Of a stretch of 64,000 nt of DNA, positions 15,067 to 24,350 are shown one piece after another (the first letter of the stretch is position 1; every line of letters starts with the position of its first letter). The stretch spans positions 1-64,000 of the forward strand of contig NZ_MZGV01000026.1 in NCBI RefSeq assembly GCF_002029235.1. The letters are read 5' to 3'. The DNA comes from Clostridium oryzae (GTDB lineage Bacteria; Bacillota; Clostridia; Clostridiales; Clostridiaceae). A program made the position numbers and the translations under genes. Below the pieces are notes generated by a model. That model worked only from the letters and a program-made list of their open reading frames with translations, ran no database searches and had not been told where the DNA came from.

Positions 15067-18015
15067 ATGAAAAGCCTAAAGAAGTATATATTTTTAGTAT
15101 TTGCATTTATTTTTATGTTTCAAAATGTTAATTTAGTGCCAGTTTCAGTTCAAGCGAAACCATTAAGTTTTAGCAATGTAGAATACGGATTTAAGCTGCT
15201 TAAGAAAACCTATGTGAAAAGCATAGATACTACAGTTATGCAGTATGTCCATCTTAAGAGCGGTGCAAAGCTTGTGTATCTTAAAAATAACGATCCCAAC
15301 AAGACATTTTCTATAAGCTTTCGTACATTACCCTGTGATAATACTGGGATAAATCATATAATTGAACATTGTGTTTTAGATGGTTCTAGAAAGTATCCAG
15401 TAAATAACGCTTTAATAAACATGTCAAATCAATCTTTATGTTCAAATGCAAATGGTTCAACTGATTTAGATAATACATCTTATTATGTTCAAACAGCAAA
15501 TGATGCAGATTATATGAATTTTATGGATGTAATACTGGATGGGGTTTTTTATCCAAGTTTTCTCGCTAATCGTAACATATTTTTTCAAGAAGGAGGACAC
15601 TATGAGCTGAATTCAGATAAGTCCAAGGCTGTTTACAGCGGAGTAGTGTATGGTGAGGTTGGAGGTATTCAGCCTGAAGATATATTATTGTATAAATCAA
15701 TAAGATCAGTGCTTCCCCAAACTGTATATAAGTGGGATCAAGGAGGAAGACAGCAGGATATACCTAATTTAAGTTATGAAAAGGCGGTTAAAACTTATAG
15801 AAAGTTTTATAAACCTTCCAATAGCTATATTTATTTGTATGGTGATTTAAATATTGATAAAGTACTTAAATACATAGATACTAGTTATCTATGTAAATTT
15901 CATAAGGATAGAACTCAAATCAAAATACCTATACAGAAACCCTTTAAAGAGCCAGTAGATAAGACTTATTATTATAACAGTAGCTGTCACGCTGATAAGA
16001 AAGATGCTTATTTTTCACAAAATTTTGTTATTAGCAGAGCAACAGACGCTGAAGCAATGAACAGCTTTGAGGTTATTATAAACTTACTTATGCCATTATT
16101 TAATAATGCATTTGAACAGAAAGGATTAACTGTTGGAGATTATGGATTGCTTTCAACCTTTAATCAACCGCTTTTTTATATTACCAGCGGCCCTACTAAT
16201 GCAAATAAAAGGCCAGATTTCAAAACTGCGATAGAGGATACCTTAGCAGCTGCAGTTAATAATGGGATTGATAGAGAAGATATAAAGCATCTTATACAAA
16301 ATTATGAAACTTACAAAAATGTAGAGCGGTTACAGGTGCAAAATGGCAGTGAGATGATGCGCATAAATGTTATTAGAGCATGGATGCATGATGGAGATCC
16401 TGCAATGTACCTAGATGCAGACAAATATATTAAGGTTTTAAAGAGAGAATTAAAGGAGAGATATCTTGAGAAGCTTATTAAAAAATACTTAATAGACAAT
16501 AATAATAGGTCATTTGTGACTTTAAAAGCTAAATCAGCGAGTAAATTTGATGATAAAGGTACTATAAAAGTAAAAAAATTACCTAAAAGCCAACTTAATA
16601 GAATCATTCAGCATGAAAAGAATTTAAAAAAATGGCAGCAGGAAGCAGGTTGTGAAAAAGCTCTTTCAAAGCTTCCAGTGTTAAATGTATCTGATATCAG
16701 GGTTCAATTACCTAAAATAAAAACCAGTGTTACTAATGGTGTGAAAATTTTATATACACCAGTTGATACAAGTGATGCGTGTTATTATAATGTATATTTT
16801 GACAGTTCATTCGTGGAGCAGGATAAGATACCTTATATAAATCTTATGTGCGATATTCTAAATGATAACAGTAACACAATATATGATAAATATAACTCTG
16901 CGGATGGCAGCGACGATTCTACATATGGGAAAATACAATTTACTGCTGGTGCTTATGGAAAATTTAACTCAGTTTCAGAATATTCACCGAAAGTAACTGC
17001 TTTTATACCGGCTCATAAAAACAATATAGCTAGATCTTTGGAATTATTAAAGGAAATAATTACTAAGCCTAATTTTGAAGAAAAGAATAAGATTAAGGAT
17101 TTTATGAAAGCTGCGGAGCTGACTGCTAAGATTTATACACCTTATTATAGATTTTTAGCCTATCTTTCTCCAAAAGATAGTTATATAGATTGTTTAGCTG
17201 GATACGAAAATTATAAATTTCTAAAAGCTCGTAATGATAAATTTGATACTAATTGGAATGAAATTCAAAAGAATTTAGAGAAGGTATATGATGATGTATT
17301 CCGTAAAGATAATTTGATAATAGGTTTTGTAGGCACTGAAGATGAGTTTGAGAATTTCAACAAAAGTATTCAAAATTTTTTAAAAGGAATCAAATCAATA
17401 GATCATGTCCCTGTAAGGTATTCCTTTGATGATAACTTAAAGAATGAGGCATTTACTCTGAACAGCAACATTATAAATGATATGATCAAGGGATATAATT
17501 ACAGAAAACTTGGTTATCAATATAATGGAAGCTTTCAGGTATTAAATGCTATTACTGATAGGTATATGACCAATGAAGTACGTACGCGAGGCGGTTACGG
17601 AGGAAATACATATATAAATCAGGATGGTAATGTGTACTTTATGACTAATAGAATGTTAGATATTCAGAAATCTGTAAAGATATTTGATAGTGTTTCATCT
17701 TATGTTAAAAAGTTTAATGCAGATAGTAATGAGATGATGAAATATAAGATAGGGGCGATTAAGAATCTTCAAATACCTGATTCTCAAGTTGGTACCGCTA
17801 TTAGATATCAAGATCAAGCAGTTAGAGGAAAAACCCGAAGAGATTATGAAAAAGAGCTTAAAGATATCTTAAACACTAGTTCGGAAGATATAAATAGAAT
17901 GTCTAGGATGGTTGATAAGGTTATTAATCAAAACGTATTTTTAGTAGCAGGAGATAAGAAAAAAATTGATAAGGAAAAAATTATGTTTCAAAAGATTATT
18001 GACGCATTGGAATAA
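15067..18015 (+). CDS. Secreted M16C zinc metallopeptidase (first copy)
   Basis: A 982-residue peptidase of the M16C (presequence protease/PreP-like) class with an N-terminal signal peptide (cleavage likely after SVQA, residue 30). The inverted zinc motif HIIEH is at residues 97-101 and the third ligand E197 lies in VVYGEVGG, so the catalytic half is intact. PreP-type enzymes are clam-like chambers that degrade short peptides; most bacterial relatives are cytoplasmic, while this one should be exported. The start follows AAGGAG. It shares clear end-to-end similarity with the next gene, so the two are a tandem duplication that has diverged. Confidence 0.9.
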   Translation: MKSLKKYIFLVFAFIFMFQNVNLVPVSVQAKPLSFSNVEYGFKLLKKTYVKSIDTTVMQYVHLKSGAKLVYLKNNDPNKTFSISFRTLPCDNTGINHIIEHCVLDGSRKYPVNNALINMSNQSLCSNANGSTDLDNTSYYVQTANDADYMNFMDVILDGVFYPSFLANRNIFFQEGGHYELNSDKSKAVYSGVVYGEVGGIQPEDILLYKSIRSVLPQTVYKWDQGGRQQDIPNLSYEKAVKTYRKFYKPSNSYIYLYGDLNIDKVLKYIDTSYLCKFHKDRTQIKIPIQKPFKEPVDKTYYYNSSCHADKKDAYFSQNFVISRATDAEAMNSFEVIINLLMPLFNNAFEQKGLTVGDYGLLSTFNQPLFYITSGPTNANKRPDFKTAIEDTLAAAVNNGIDREDIKHLIQNYETYKNVERLQVQNGSEMMRINVIRAWMHDGDPAMYLDADKYIKVLKRELKERYLEKLIKKYLIDNNNRSFVTLKAKSASKFDDKGTIKVKKLPKSQLNRIIQHEKNLKKWQQEAGCEKALSKLPVLNVSDIRVQLPKIKTSVTNGVKILYTPVDTSDACYYNVYFDSSFVEQDKIPYINLMCDILNDNSNTIYDKYNSADGSDDSTYGKIQFTAGAYGKFNSVSEYSPKVTAFIPAHKNNIARSLELLKEIITKPNFEEKNKIKDFMKAAELTAKIYTPYYRFLAYLSPKDSYIDCLAGYENYKFLKARNDKFDTNWNEIQKNLEKVYDDVFRKDNLIIGFVGTEDEFENFNKSIQNFLKGIKSIDHVPVRYSFDDNLKNEAFTLNSNIINDMIKGYNYRKLGYQYNGSFQVLNAITDRYMTNEVRTRGGYGGNTYINQDGNVYFMTNRMLDIQKSVKIFDSVSSYVKKFNADSNEMMKYKIGAIKNLQIPDSQVGTAIRYQDQAVRGKTRRDYEKELKDILNTSSEDINRMSRMVDKVINQNVFLVAGDKKKIDKEKIMFQKIIDALE

Positions 18016-18024
18016 AAAATATTA

Positions 18025-18081
18025 GGAAGTGATGGCCAGAGGCATTTTTGAGCTGACGAAAATCACTTTCTATTCTTTTTA
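18025..18081 (+). ncRNA. Conserved-loop hairpin C3, terminator of first M16C gene
   Basis: GGAAGTGAT (18025-18033) pairs with ATCACTTTC (18062-18070); the loop carries AGAGGCATTTTTGAGCTGACG, closely matching the loops at 5375-5406 and 42810-42839 although the stem bases differ. A T-rich tract follows, so it can terminate the peptidase mRNA. It starts nine bases after the stop codon. Confidence 0.65.
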
Positions 18082-18157
18082 TGAAAATTTTTTAAAATGT
18101 GTGTAATGAAATTGCAAGTCTGGAGTATTAACAAGTGAAGTGCTTATTCATATATTG

Positions 18158-18299
18158 CGAACCAAGAAAGTGAATTAAATGAAGATAATATTAAGTAGTT
18201 AGTGTATGCCTTAAATAGATAAGAGATAAGAGAAAAGAGTAGAGAGAAAAGTGAAGGAAGAAATTCTGCTGCGCAGAATTTCTGAGAATTTAAATCTGA
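18158..18299 (+). repeat. Repeat D3
   Basis: Purine tract AGAGAAAAGAGTAGAGAGAA with AAGTGAAGGAAG, then the palindrome AAATTCTGCTGCGCAGAATT. It is the inverted counterpart of 11894-12036. It occupies the centre of the 18016-18572 gap and has no coding potential. Confidence 0.75.
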
Positions 18300-18384
18300 T
18301 TATCCGCGACAACTTTTTAAAAACTAAGACTATACCTAGTATTACAAAAGGATTATCAAAATAATTAGGATTATCTATACAATC

Positions 18385-18519
18385 AAAATTCAGCATAGCT
18401 GAATTTTAACCTTCACTTTTCTCTTGTCTCTTTACTCTTAACTCTCATACCTATTTAATGCACTTTCTCTTAACTATTCCGTCCTGTGCATTTAGTTCGT
18501 CTTATATTTAAATAAAACA
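18385..18519 (-). repeat. Repeat D4
   Basis: A further member on the opposite strand: palindrome ATTCAGCATAGCTGAAT followed by the pyrimidine tract CCTTCACTTTTCTC, then an end region CTTAACTATTCC, ATTTAGTTCGTCTTATATT that is shared with 22785-22822. The palindrome differs from D3 (CAGC/GCTG instead of CTGC/GCAG) but is again self-complementary. Confidence 0.65.
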
Positions 18520-18572
18520 CAATTTCTTATGTAATGAAAATTACAATTACACATTTAAAGGGGGAAGAACAA

Positions 18573-21512
18573 ATGAAATTAATAAAAAGAAAAGGAGTTT
18601 TTGTATTAGCGGCAGCTTTAGCATTACAGTGTGTAAGCCTGGTTCCGCTTAAAGTTAATGCTTCAAACAGCAGAAACATGAAGTACGGGTTCAAGTTAAT
18701 TAAGAAAACGTATGTAAGCAGTATAAATACGACAGTTATGCAATATGAGCATATTAAGAGTGGTGCAAAGCTCGTATATTTGAAAAACAGTGATCCTAAT
18801 ATGACATTTTCTATAGGTTTTAGAACTCTGCCTTCAGATAATACGGGTGTTAATCATATTATTGAACACAGCATTTTGGATGGTTCAAAAAAGTATCATG
18901 TAAATAATGCGTTCATGAACATGCAGAAGCAATCGCTCTCTTCAATGGCAAATGCTTCCACCGCAAGCGATCATACCACTTATTATATTGAAACTTCTAA
19001 TGAAACGGATTATATGAATAATATGGATATTATATTAGATGGAGTTTTTCATCCTGATTTTCTTCATAATAAAAATATTTTCCTTCAGGAGGGAGGAAGA
19101 TATAAGTTAAATGCAGATAAGACTAAGGCAAATTATACAGGAGTTGTATATGATGAGATTGGTGAGGACAACCCTTTAGATACGTTAACAGATAAATGTT
19201 TTGAATCTTTACTGCCAGATACACCATATAAATTTGTGTCAGGCGGAACACATGAAGATATACCCAATGTTACATATAAAGAGGTAGTAAGTAACTATGA
19301 AAAATATTATAAACCTTCCAATAGCTATATATACCTTTATGGTAAACTCAATATAAACAAGATGCTTAAATATATTAATAACAATTATTTAAGCAAATTT
19401 AAGAAAGATAAAACTAATATCAAAATACCTAGTCAGAAACCATTTAAAAAACCTGTAAATAAGACCTATTATTATAACTTAGATAAAGAAGAGGCTGATA
19501 AAAACAGCACCTATTTATCGGAAAATTTTGAAATAGGGAAAATTACAGATACTAAAATAACAAATTCTTTTGATATAATGGGACCTATTATTACCAAGGT
19601 AGTTAGTAAAGCGTTAGCGCATAAGGGAATAACTTTGGACGAGGATTGTTCTGGAATGTATGATATCAGTAAACAAACTTTTTTTAGCTTTCAATCTGGT
19701 GAAACTAATGAAAATAAGAAGCAATTATTTAAGCAGGTAATAACTGATGCTTTAAAAAGTATTGTAAAAAAAGGGATAAATAAGAATGAGATTAAAACTT
19801 GGATACGGGACTATAAAACCTCATATAGCAATAGTGAATTAGATGTTAACAACGGAATTAATACATGCATGTTTGAAGTATTTCAGTCCTGGTTGCACGA
19901 TGGAGATCCTGCAATGTATCTGGATCAAAATGAAACTATTAATGTTTTAAAGAGGGAACTTAAAGAAAGATATTTTGAAGGTTTAATTAAGAAGTATCTG
20001 ATAAATAATAAATGGAGTTCAGTTGTTACATTAAAGGGGAAAGTTGGAGAAAAGGATAAAGGTACAGTCGATGCATCAACGCTTTCAAAAAAACAATTTA
20101 ATCAGCTTGAGCAAAATGAAGAAAACTTGGAAAAATGGCAGGTAAAGGCAAACTCTGAGAAAGCTCTTTCGACATTACCAGTATTGAAGACTTCGGAGTT
20201 AAAATTAAAGATTCCTAAAATAGATACAAGCAATATAGCTGGAACGAAAGTTATGTTTACACCTGTAGATACAGGTAAATCTGATTACAGCTATTTCTAT
20301 TTTGATACTTCAATGGTTGATCAGGATAAGATACCTTATATAAATCTTCTATGTAATATTTTAAATGAAGGTGACAGCAAAATATATGATAAATATAATT
20401 CAGTAGACGGTAGTAACGATGCTACCTATGGAAATATTGATTTTTTTGCGAATGGTTTTGGAAGGTTTGATTCAGCATCAGAATATTCTCCTAAGATAGA
20501 GGCAAGCATAGCTACTTCTGGAAACAATATAGGGAGGTCACTGGAACTGTTAAGAGATATAATAACTAGCTCAAATTTACAAGATAAAGATAAAATAAAG
20601 GAATGTATGGAAGGTACCTTACAATCAACTAATGCAACCTATTACAGGTTCAAATCTTATTTTTCACCTCAGGATGCATACGAGGATAATTTGAATGGAT
20701 ATGCTGAATACAATCTTCTTAATAAGCTCTATAATAATTTTGATTCAAATTGGAGCGAAATTCAAAAAAATCTTCAGCAGGTATACAATGAAGTATTCAA
20801 CAAAAACAATCTTATTACAGGTTTTGTAGGAACTAAGCAAGGCTATGAGGGTTTTAAAAAGAAATTGGCAAACTTTTTAAATAATATGAAAGCACAGAAA
20901 TATTCATCGGCAAAGTATTCTTTTGACGATTCTGTAAAAAATGAAGCCTTTGTCACTGGCTCAGGCAGTACTGTAAGCGTAAATAAAGGGTACAATTTTA
21001 AAAAGCTTGGTTTCAATTATAGCGGAGGCATGCAGGTTTTAAACAGCATAATGGATAAATATCTCAATAATGAAAACCGCAGCAACGGAGCATATGGAGG
21101 AAATTCAAATATAGATGCAGATGGAAATATGAGCTTTAGCAGTGCAAGAATATCTGATATTAATATGTCCTTTAAAATATTTGATACGCTGCCTAATTAT
21201 TTAAAAAACTTTAAGGCAAACAGTGATGAAATGATGAAATATAAAATTGCAGCAATAAAATCAGTTATGTATCCTGATTCTGAAGTTAGAACGGCAAGAA
21301 ATTATCAGCAAAATTTAGTTATGGGTAAAACAGAAGCTGACTATCAGAAGGAGTGGCATGAAATTTTAAATACAAAGGATTCGGACATAAATAGTATGGC
21401 AGATATGGTTCAGGCGGTTATTAATAAAAATGTCTTCTGTGTGCAGGGCAGCAGAAATGAAATAAACAAAAATAAAAGTATATTTGATAGAATAATTGAT
21501 TTGACGAAATAA
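18573..21512 (+). CDS. Secreted M16C zinc metallopeptidase (second copy)
   Basis: A 979-residue paralogue of the preceding peptidase. It has a signal peptide (cleavage likely after KVNA, residue 30), the zinc motif HIIEH at 95-99 and the third ligand E195 in VVYDEIGED. Blocks such as KPSNSYIYLYG, WLHDGDPAMYLD and YDKYNSVDGS are shared with the first copy. The start at 18573 is chosen because GGGGGAAG lies just upstream; an in-frame ATG at 18534 lacks a ribosome site. It probably has its own promoter, because more than 500 bases with a terminator separate it from the first copy. It should degrade peptides outside the cell. Confidence 0.9.
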   Translation: MKLIKRKGVFVLAAALALQCVSLVPLKVNASNSRNMKYGFKLIKKTYVSSINTTVMQYEHIKSGAKLVYLKNSDPNMTFSIGFRTLPSDNTGVNHIIEHSILDGSKKYHVNNAFMNMQKQSLSSMANASTASDHTTYYIETSNETDYMNNMDIILDGVFHPDFLHNKNIFLQEGGRYKLNADKTKANYTGVVYDEIGEDNPLDTLTDKCFESLLPDTPYKFVSGGTHEDIPNVTYKEVVSNYEKYYKPSNSYIYLYGKLNINKMLKYINNNYLSKFKKDKTNIKIPSQKPFKKPVNKTYYYNLDKEEADKNSTYLSENFEIGKITDTKITNSFDIMGPIITKVVSKALAHKGITLDEDCSGMYDISKQTFFSFQSGETNENKKQLFKQVITDALKSIVKKGINKNEIKTWIRDYKTSYSNSELDVNNGINTCMFEVFQSWLHDGDPAMYLDQNETINVLKRELKERYFEGLIKKYLINNKWSSVVTLKGKVGEKDKGTVDASTLSKKQFNQLEQNEENLEKWQVKANSEKALSTLPVLKTSELKLKIPKIDTSNIAGTKVMFTPVDTGKSDYSYFYFDTSMVDQDKIPYINLLCNILNEGDSKIYDKYNSVDGSNDATYGNIDFFANGFGRFDSASEYSPKIEASIATSGNNIGRSLELLRDIITSSNLQDKDKIKECMEGTLQSTNATYYRFKSYFSPQDAYEDNLNGYAEYNLLNKLYNNFDSNWSEIQKNLQQVYNEVFNKNNLITGFVGTKQGYEGFKKKLANFLNNMKAQKYSSAKYSFDDSVKNEAFVTGSGSTVSVNKGYNFKKLGFNYSGGMQVLNSIMDKYLNNENRSNGAYGGNSNIDADGNMSFSSARISDINMSFKIFDTLPNYLKNFKANSDEMMKYKIAAIKSVMYPDSEVRTARNYQQNLVMGKTEADYQKEWHEILNTKDSDINSMADMVQAVINKNVFCVQGSRNEINKNKSIFDRIIDLTK

Positions 21513-21522
21513 ACAGCAAATA

Positions 21523-21580
21523 GAAAACAGCTTATGGGCAAGATTAAAAAAAAATTAAGCCTTGCCATAAGCTGTTTTTC
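21523..21580 (+). terminator. Intrinsic terminator
   Basis: A long stem, GAAAACAGCTTATGG-GCAAG against CTTGCCATAAGCTGTTTTTC, with an A-rich loop and a T-run. It closes the second M16C gene. Confidence 0.88.
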
Positions 21581-21666
21581 TATAAATTTTAGCACATTGA
21601 TATGCATATTTAGGAGTTAAAATGTATGTTTTATGATATAATAAAAGTAGGTGGTGACGCTGGAAA

Positions 21667-22581
21667 ATGGCTTATGAAACTAGACCTCAGACATATGATG
21701 AAACTATAAGGATATTGCAGAAAAAAGATTATAAAGGTATAGCAGAATTTATTTTACCTGTTGTCAAAGAGGCTGATGAAATTAATCTAGAACATACAAA
21801 GTTATCTATACCTGATATGCGAGAAATGGATTTTTTAGCTAGAGTTAATATGGATAAAGAAAGCTTTATTCTTCATATAGAGTTTGAAACAAATTATAAA
21901 AGTAACGCTGAAATGATGAAGCGAATGCTTAGATATTATACGTATATAAAATGGCATAATGATTTACCTATCTATCAAGTGCTTGTTGTTTTGAAAAAAC
22001 CAGAGAGCGTTAGAAATATCGTAGGTACTTTTAAAAGTACAGTTCAGGGATTAGAAGTTATGAATTATAGATATAATGTTGTAAAGGCTTATGATATAGA
22101 TAAAAACGAAATATTAAAGCAAAAGAATAAAGTTTTATATCCACTTAGAGTATTTATGAAACATGATAGTGAAACAGAAAAGGAGCATATATTAGAATGC
22201 TTATCAGTGGTTGAGCAATTGGAAGATACGGATTACTATTTTTTAACAGTTGAATGCCTAAAAAAACTCTATCAAACCAGTGATTATGAAGATTTTGTAA
22301 AGGAGGAGATTTATATGTCTTCAGCGCTATATAAAGAGCCTTACGAAAAAGGAAGAGAAGAAGGAAGAGAAGAAGGAAGAGAAGAAGGACTTGAGTTAGG
22401 AGAAACAAGAGCACTAGCTAGAACATTAACTAAGCTGCTTGTCAAAAAATTTGGAATTCTTAGTGAGGATTTACGAAAGGGAATTCAAAAATTAGATGCT
22501 GCTACTTTGGAAATAATAATTGACGATATTGATGAATTTAGAAATATGGATGATGTAAAAAAGTATATTGCAAATGTGTAA
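21667..22581 (+). CDS. Rpn/PD-(D/E)XK nuclease-family protein
   Basis: A 304-residue protein of the Rpn (recombination-promoting nuclease, formerly putative transposase) type. The N-terminal half carries the PD-(D/E)XK core: REMDFLARVNMDKESFILHIEFETNYK gives the D, E-x-E arrangement (E in HIEFE). The C-terminal half has a Glu/Arg-rich helix with three GREE repeats (about residues 229-240) and a DUF4351-like end (LTKLLVKKFG, IIIDDIDEF). Such proteins are small DNases of the cell interior that are prone to repeat expansion. It lies next to the Wadjet operon but has its own ribosome site (AGGTGGTGA) and no shared transcript can be shown. Confidence 0.85.
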   Translation: MAYETRPQTYDETIRILQKKDYKGIAEFILPVVKEADEINLEHTKLSIPDMREMDFLARVNMDKESFILHIEFETNYKSNAEMMKRMLRYYTYIKWHNDLPIYQVLVVLKKPESVRNIVGTFKSTVQGLEVMNYRYNVVKAYDIDKNEILKQKNKVLYPLRVFMKHDSETEKEHILECLSVVEQLEDTDYYFLTVECLKKLYQTSDYEDFVKEEIYMSSALYKEPYEKGREEGREEGREEGLELGETRALARTLTKLLVKKFGILSEDLRKGIQKLDAATLEIIIDDIDEFRNMDDVKKYIANV

Positions 22582-22593
22582 GATTGGATTTTA

Positions 22594-22626
22594 AGCTGCT
22601 GTTCTTATGAAATAGCAGCCTTTTGT
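22594..22626 (+). terminator. Probable terminator
   Basis: AGCTGCT pairs with AGCAGC around an AT-rich loop and is followed by CTTTTGTTG. The T-run is imperfect, so the call is moderate. It lies 12 bases after the nuclease stop codon. Confidence 0.6.
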
Positions 22627-22689
22627 TGCATAAGAATACAAAAAGTGGCGAAAATAATCTAATGTTGATTTTACGAGAGTGGTATGGCA

Positions 22690-22822
22690 CAATGTAAAGA
22701 GAAAAGTAAGAGTGAAAAGAGAAAAGAGTAGAGAGAAAAGTGAAGGAAGAAATTCTGTTGTTCAGAATTTCTGATTCTCTCAACTATTCCATCTAGAGTA
22801 TTTAGTTCGTCTTATATTAAAA
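22690..22822 (+). repeat. Repeat D5
   Basis: Purine tract AAAGAGAAAAGAGTAGAGAG, AAGTGAAGGAAG, palindromic core AAATTCTGTTGTTCAGAATT, then the end region CTCAACTATTCC, ATTTAGTTCGTCTTATATT. The end is shared with D4, which shows that the family has a defined right boundary. It lies directly upstream of the Wadjet operon and could carry or disturb its promoter. Confidence 0.65.
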
Positions 22823-22859
22823 CAAAGTTTATATAAATATGAATAACAGGTGATATCAA

Positions 22860-24350
22860 GTGGAAATAACCAGTAAGCTTACAAAGCAGATAGATGAGAT
22901 GCGTTATGTTACAGCAGACAATGCATGGAGATATCGAACTATCTTAAGATATTTTTATTTTCAGTATGAAAAGATGAAGTACTGGATGTACAAAGAAGAA
23001 ATTTATGATGAATTAAAAAAGCATGAAGAATTTAGTGAATATACCATGGATCAGTGTAAACAGGATTTAGATGTGCTCATTTCTTGGAGAAATCTTTTGG
23101 CAATTCAAGACACCGCTAAGGTAGCTACAGTGGAGGAATTCAAAAACAAGCAATTCAGATATCAGCTTTCAGAATATAGTGTTGAGATAGAGCGTTTAAC
23201 GCTAAAATTAGAAAACTTATTTGTAGAGAGTGCTTCTCTTGAGCCTTCTTTACTTGAAAGGATAAGAGAGGAGCTTAGAAAGGTTGCCGATATGTACGAT
23301 ACTGACGCAAAGGAAGTTGGCAGCTGGTGGAGTTCTTTAAACAATGATTTTAAAAGACTGAATCAGAATTATCAGGATTATATACGTGATTTATACAGTT
23401 TAAAAGCAGAAGAGATGATGAAGACCAGAGAATTTCTTGTATTTAAAGATAAGTTTATTGATTATCTTAGGGATTTTATAAAGGGACTCCAATATAATTC
23501 AAATGCAATAGAGTATATATTGAGAAATCTTTCCGAAGAAAAGGTTACGACGGTTTTGGAAAAGGCAGTGGAGTATGAACAGTCAATACCTAGAATAGAT
23601 TTAGAAATTTCAGAGAAGGTTATCAGGGATAATATTTATGGGCGCTGGGAGAACTTAAGTGAATGGTTTTTAGGCAGCGGAAGTGCTGAAAGTGAAGCCT
23701 CTAAACTTCTGAATATTACTAATGAAATAATCAGGAAGATAACTAGATTTGCCTCACAGATAGCGGAAAGCAGAAACAGTGCTGCAAACAGAAAGGAAGA
23801 GTATAAAAAGCTCTGTGAACTATTTTTAAAATGTGATTCTATTGGTGAAGCTAATAAACTTTCCAGTCTTGCATTTGGCATATTTAATATGAAGCATATT
23901 AAAGGTGAGACAATAAGAGAAACTGAAAGCATAAACAGCGGAATCTTTGAGGAAAGTCCTACTGTTAAAAAGATTAAGCCGAGGATAAGGACATACAGAG
24001 AAAAAACCAGCAGAAATCCTATAATAAGCAACGAAAAGAGAAAAAGCGAAATGCTAAGCAGGGTTATAAAGCAGAGAGAAGAAGAACGCAAAATTATGGA
24101 TAGCTATATAGTAGAAGGTATTATAGATTTTTCTAAGCTGCCGGAAATAGATGCAAGTGTAAGGACGACTTTACTTAGATGGCTTACTAAGGGAATGAAC
24201 TCAGCTGACCATAGAGGAAAGACCGAGGATGGAAGAATCTATAAGATAGAAAGCCCCACAGATAAAAATGATAAATGCTGTCTTAAATGTTCAGATGGTA
24301 CGTTAGAAATGCCAGCATATATTTTAAGATTTGAGAGAGTGATAGGATGA
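22860..24350 (+). CDS. jetA: Wadjet JetA (DUF2397/TIGR02677 type)
   Basis: A 496-residue protein matching the DUF2397 family by its opening (VTADNAWRYRTILRYFYFQYEK) and conserved helical pattern, and by its place before DUF2398, SMC-like and DUF2399 genes. In Wadjet systems JetA is the kleisin-like subunit that bridges the SMC heads. GTG start after AGGTGATATCAA. The stop overlaps the next start (ATGA), so the genes are translationally coupled. Wadjet complexes extrude DNA loops and cut closed-circular plasmids. Confidence 0.85.
   Translation: MEITSKLTKQIDEMRYVTADNAWRYRTILRYFYFQYEKMKYWMYKEEIYDELKKHEEFSEYTMDQCKQDLDVLISWRNLLAIQDTAKVATVEEFKNKQFRYQLSEYSVEIERLTLKLENLFVESASLEPSLLERIREELRKVADMYDTDAKEVGSWWSSLNNDFKRLNQNYQDYIRDLYSLKAEEMMKTREFLVFKDKFIDYLRDFIKGLQYNSNAIEYILRNLSEEKVTTVLEKAVEYEQSIPRIDLEISEKVIRDNIYGRWENLSEWFLGSGSAESEASKLLNITNEIIRKITRFASQIAESRNSAANRKEEYKKLCELFLKCDSIGEANKLSSLAFGIFNMKHIKGETIRETESINSGIFEESPTVKKIKPRIRTYREKTSRNPIISNEKRKSEMLSRVIKQREEERKIMDSYIVEGIIDFSKLPEIDASVRTTLLRWLTKGMNSADHRGKTEDGRIYKIESPTDKNDKCCLKCSDGTLEMPAYILRFERVIG

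Noticed and set aside
22344-22392. Short direct repeats as a CRISPR array
   Set aside because: They are 12-bp in-frame repeats within a coding sequence without spacers. No CRISPR array or cas gene was seen anywhere in the window.
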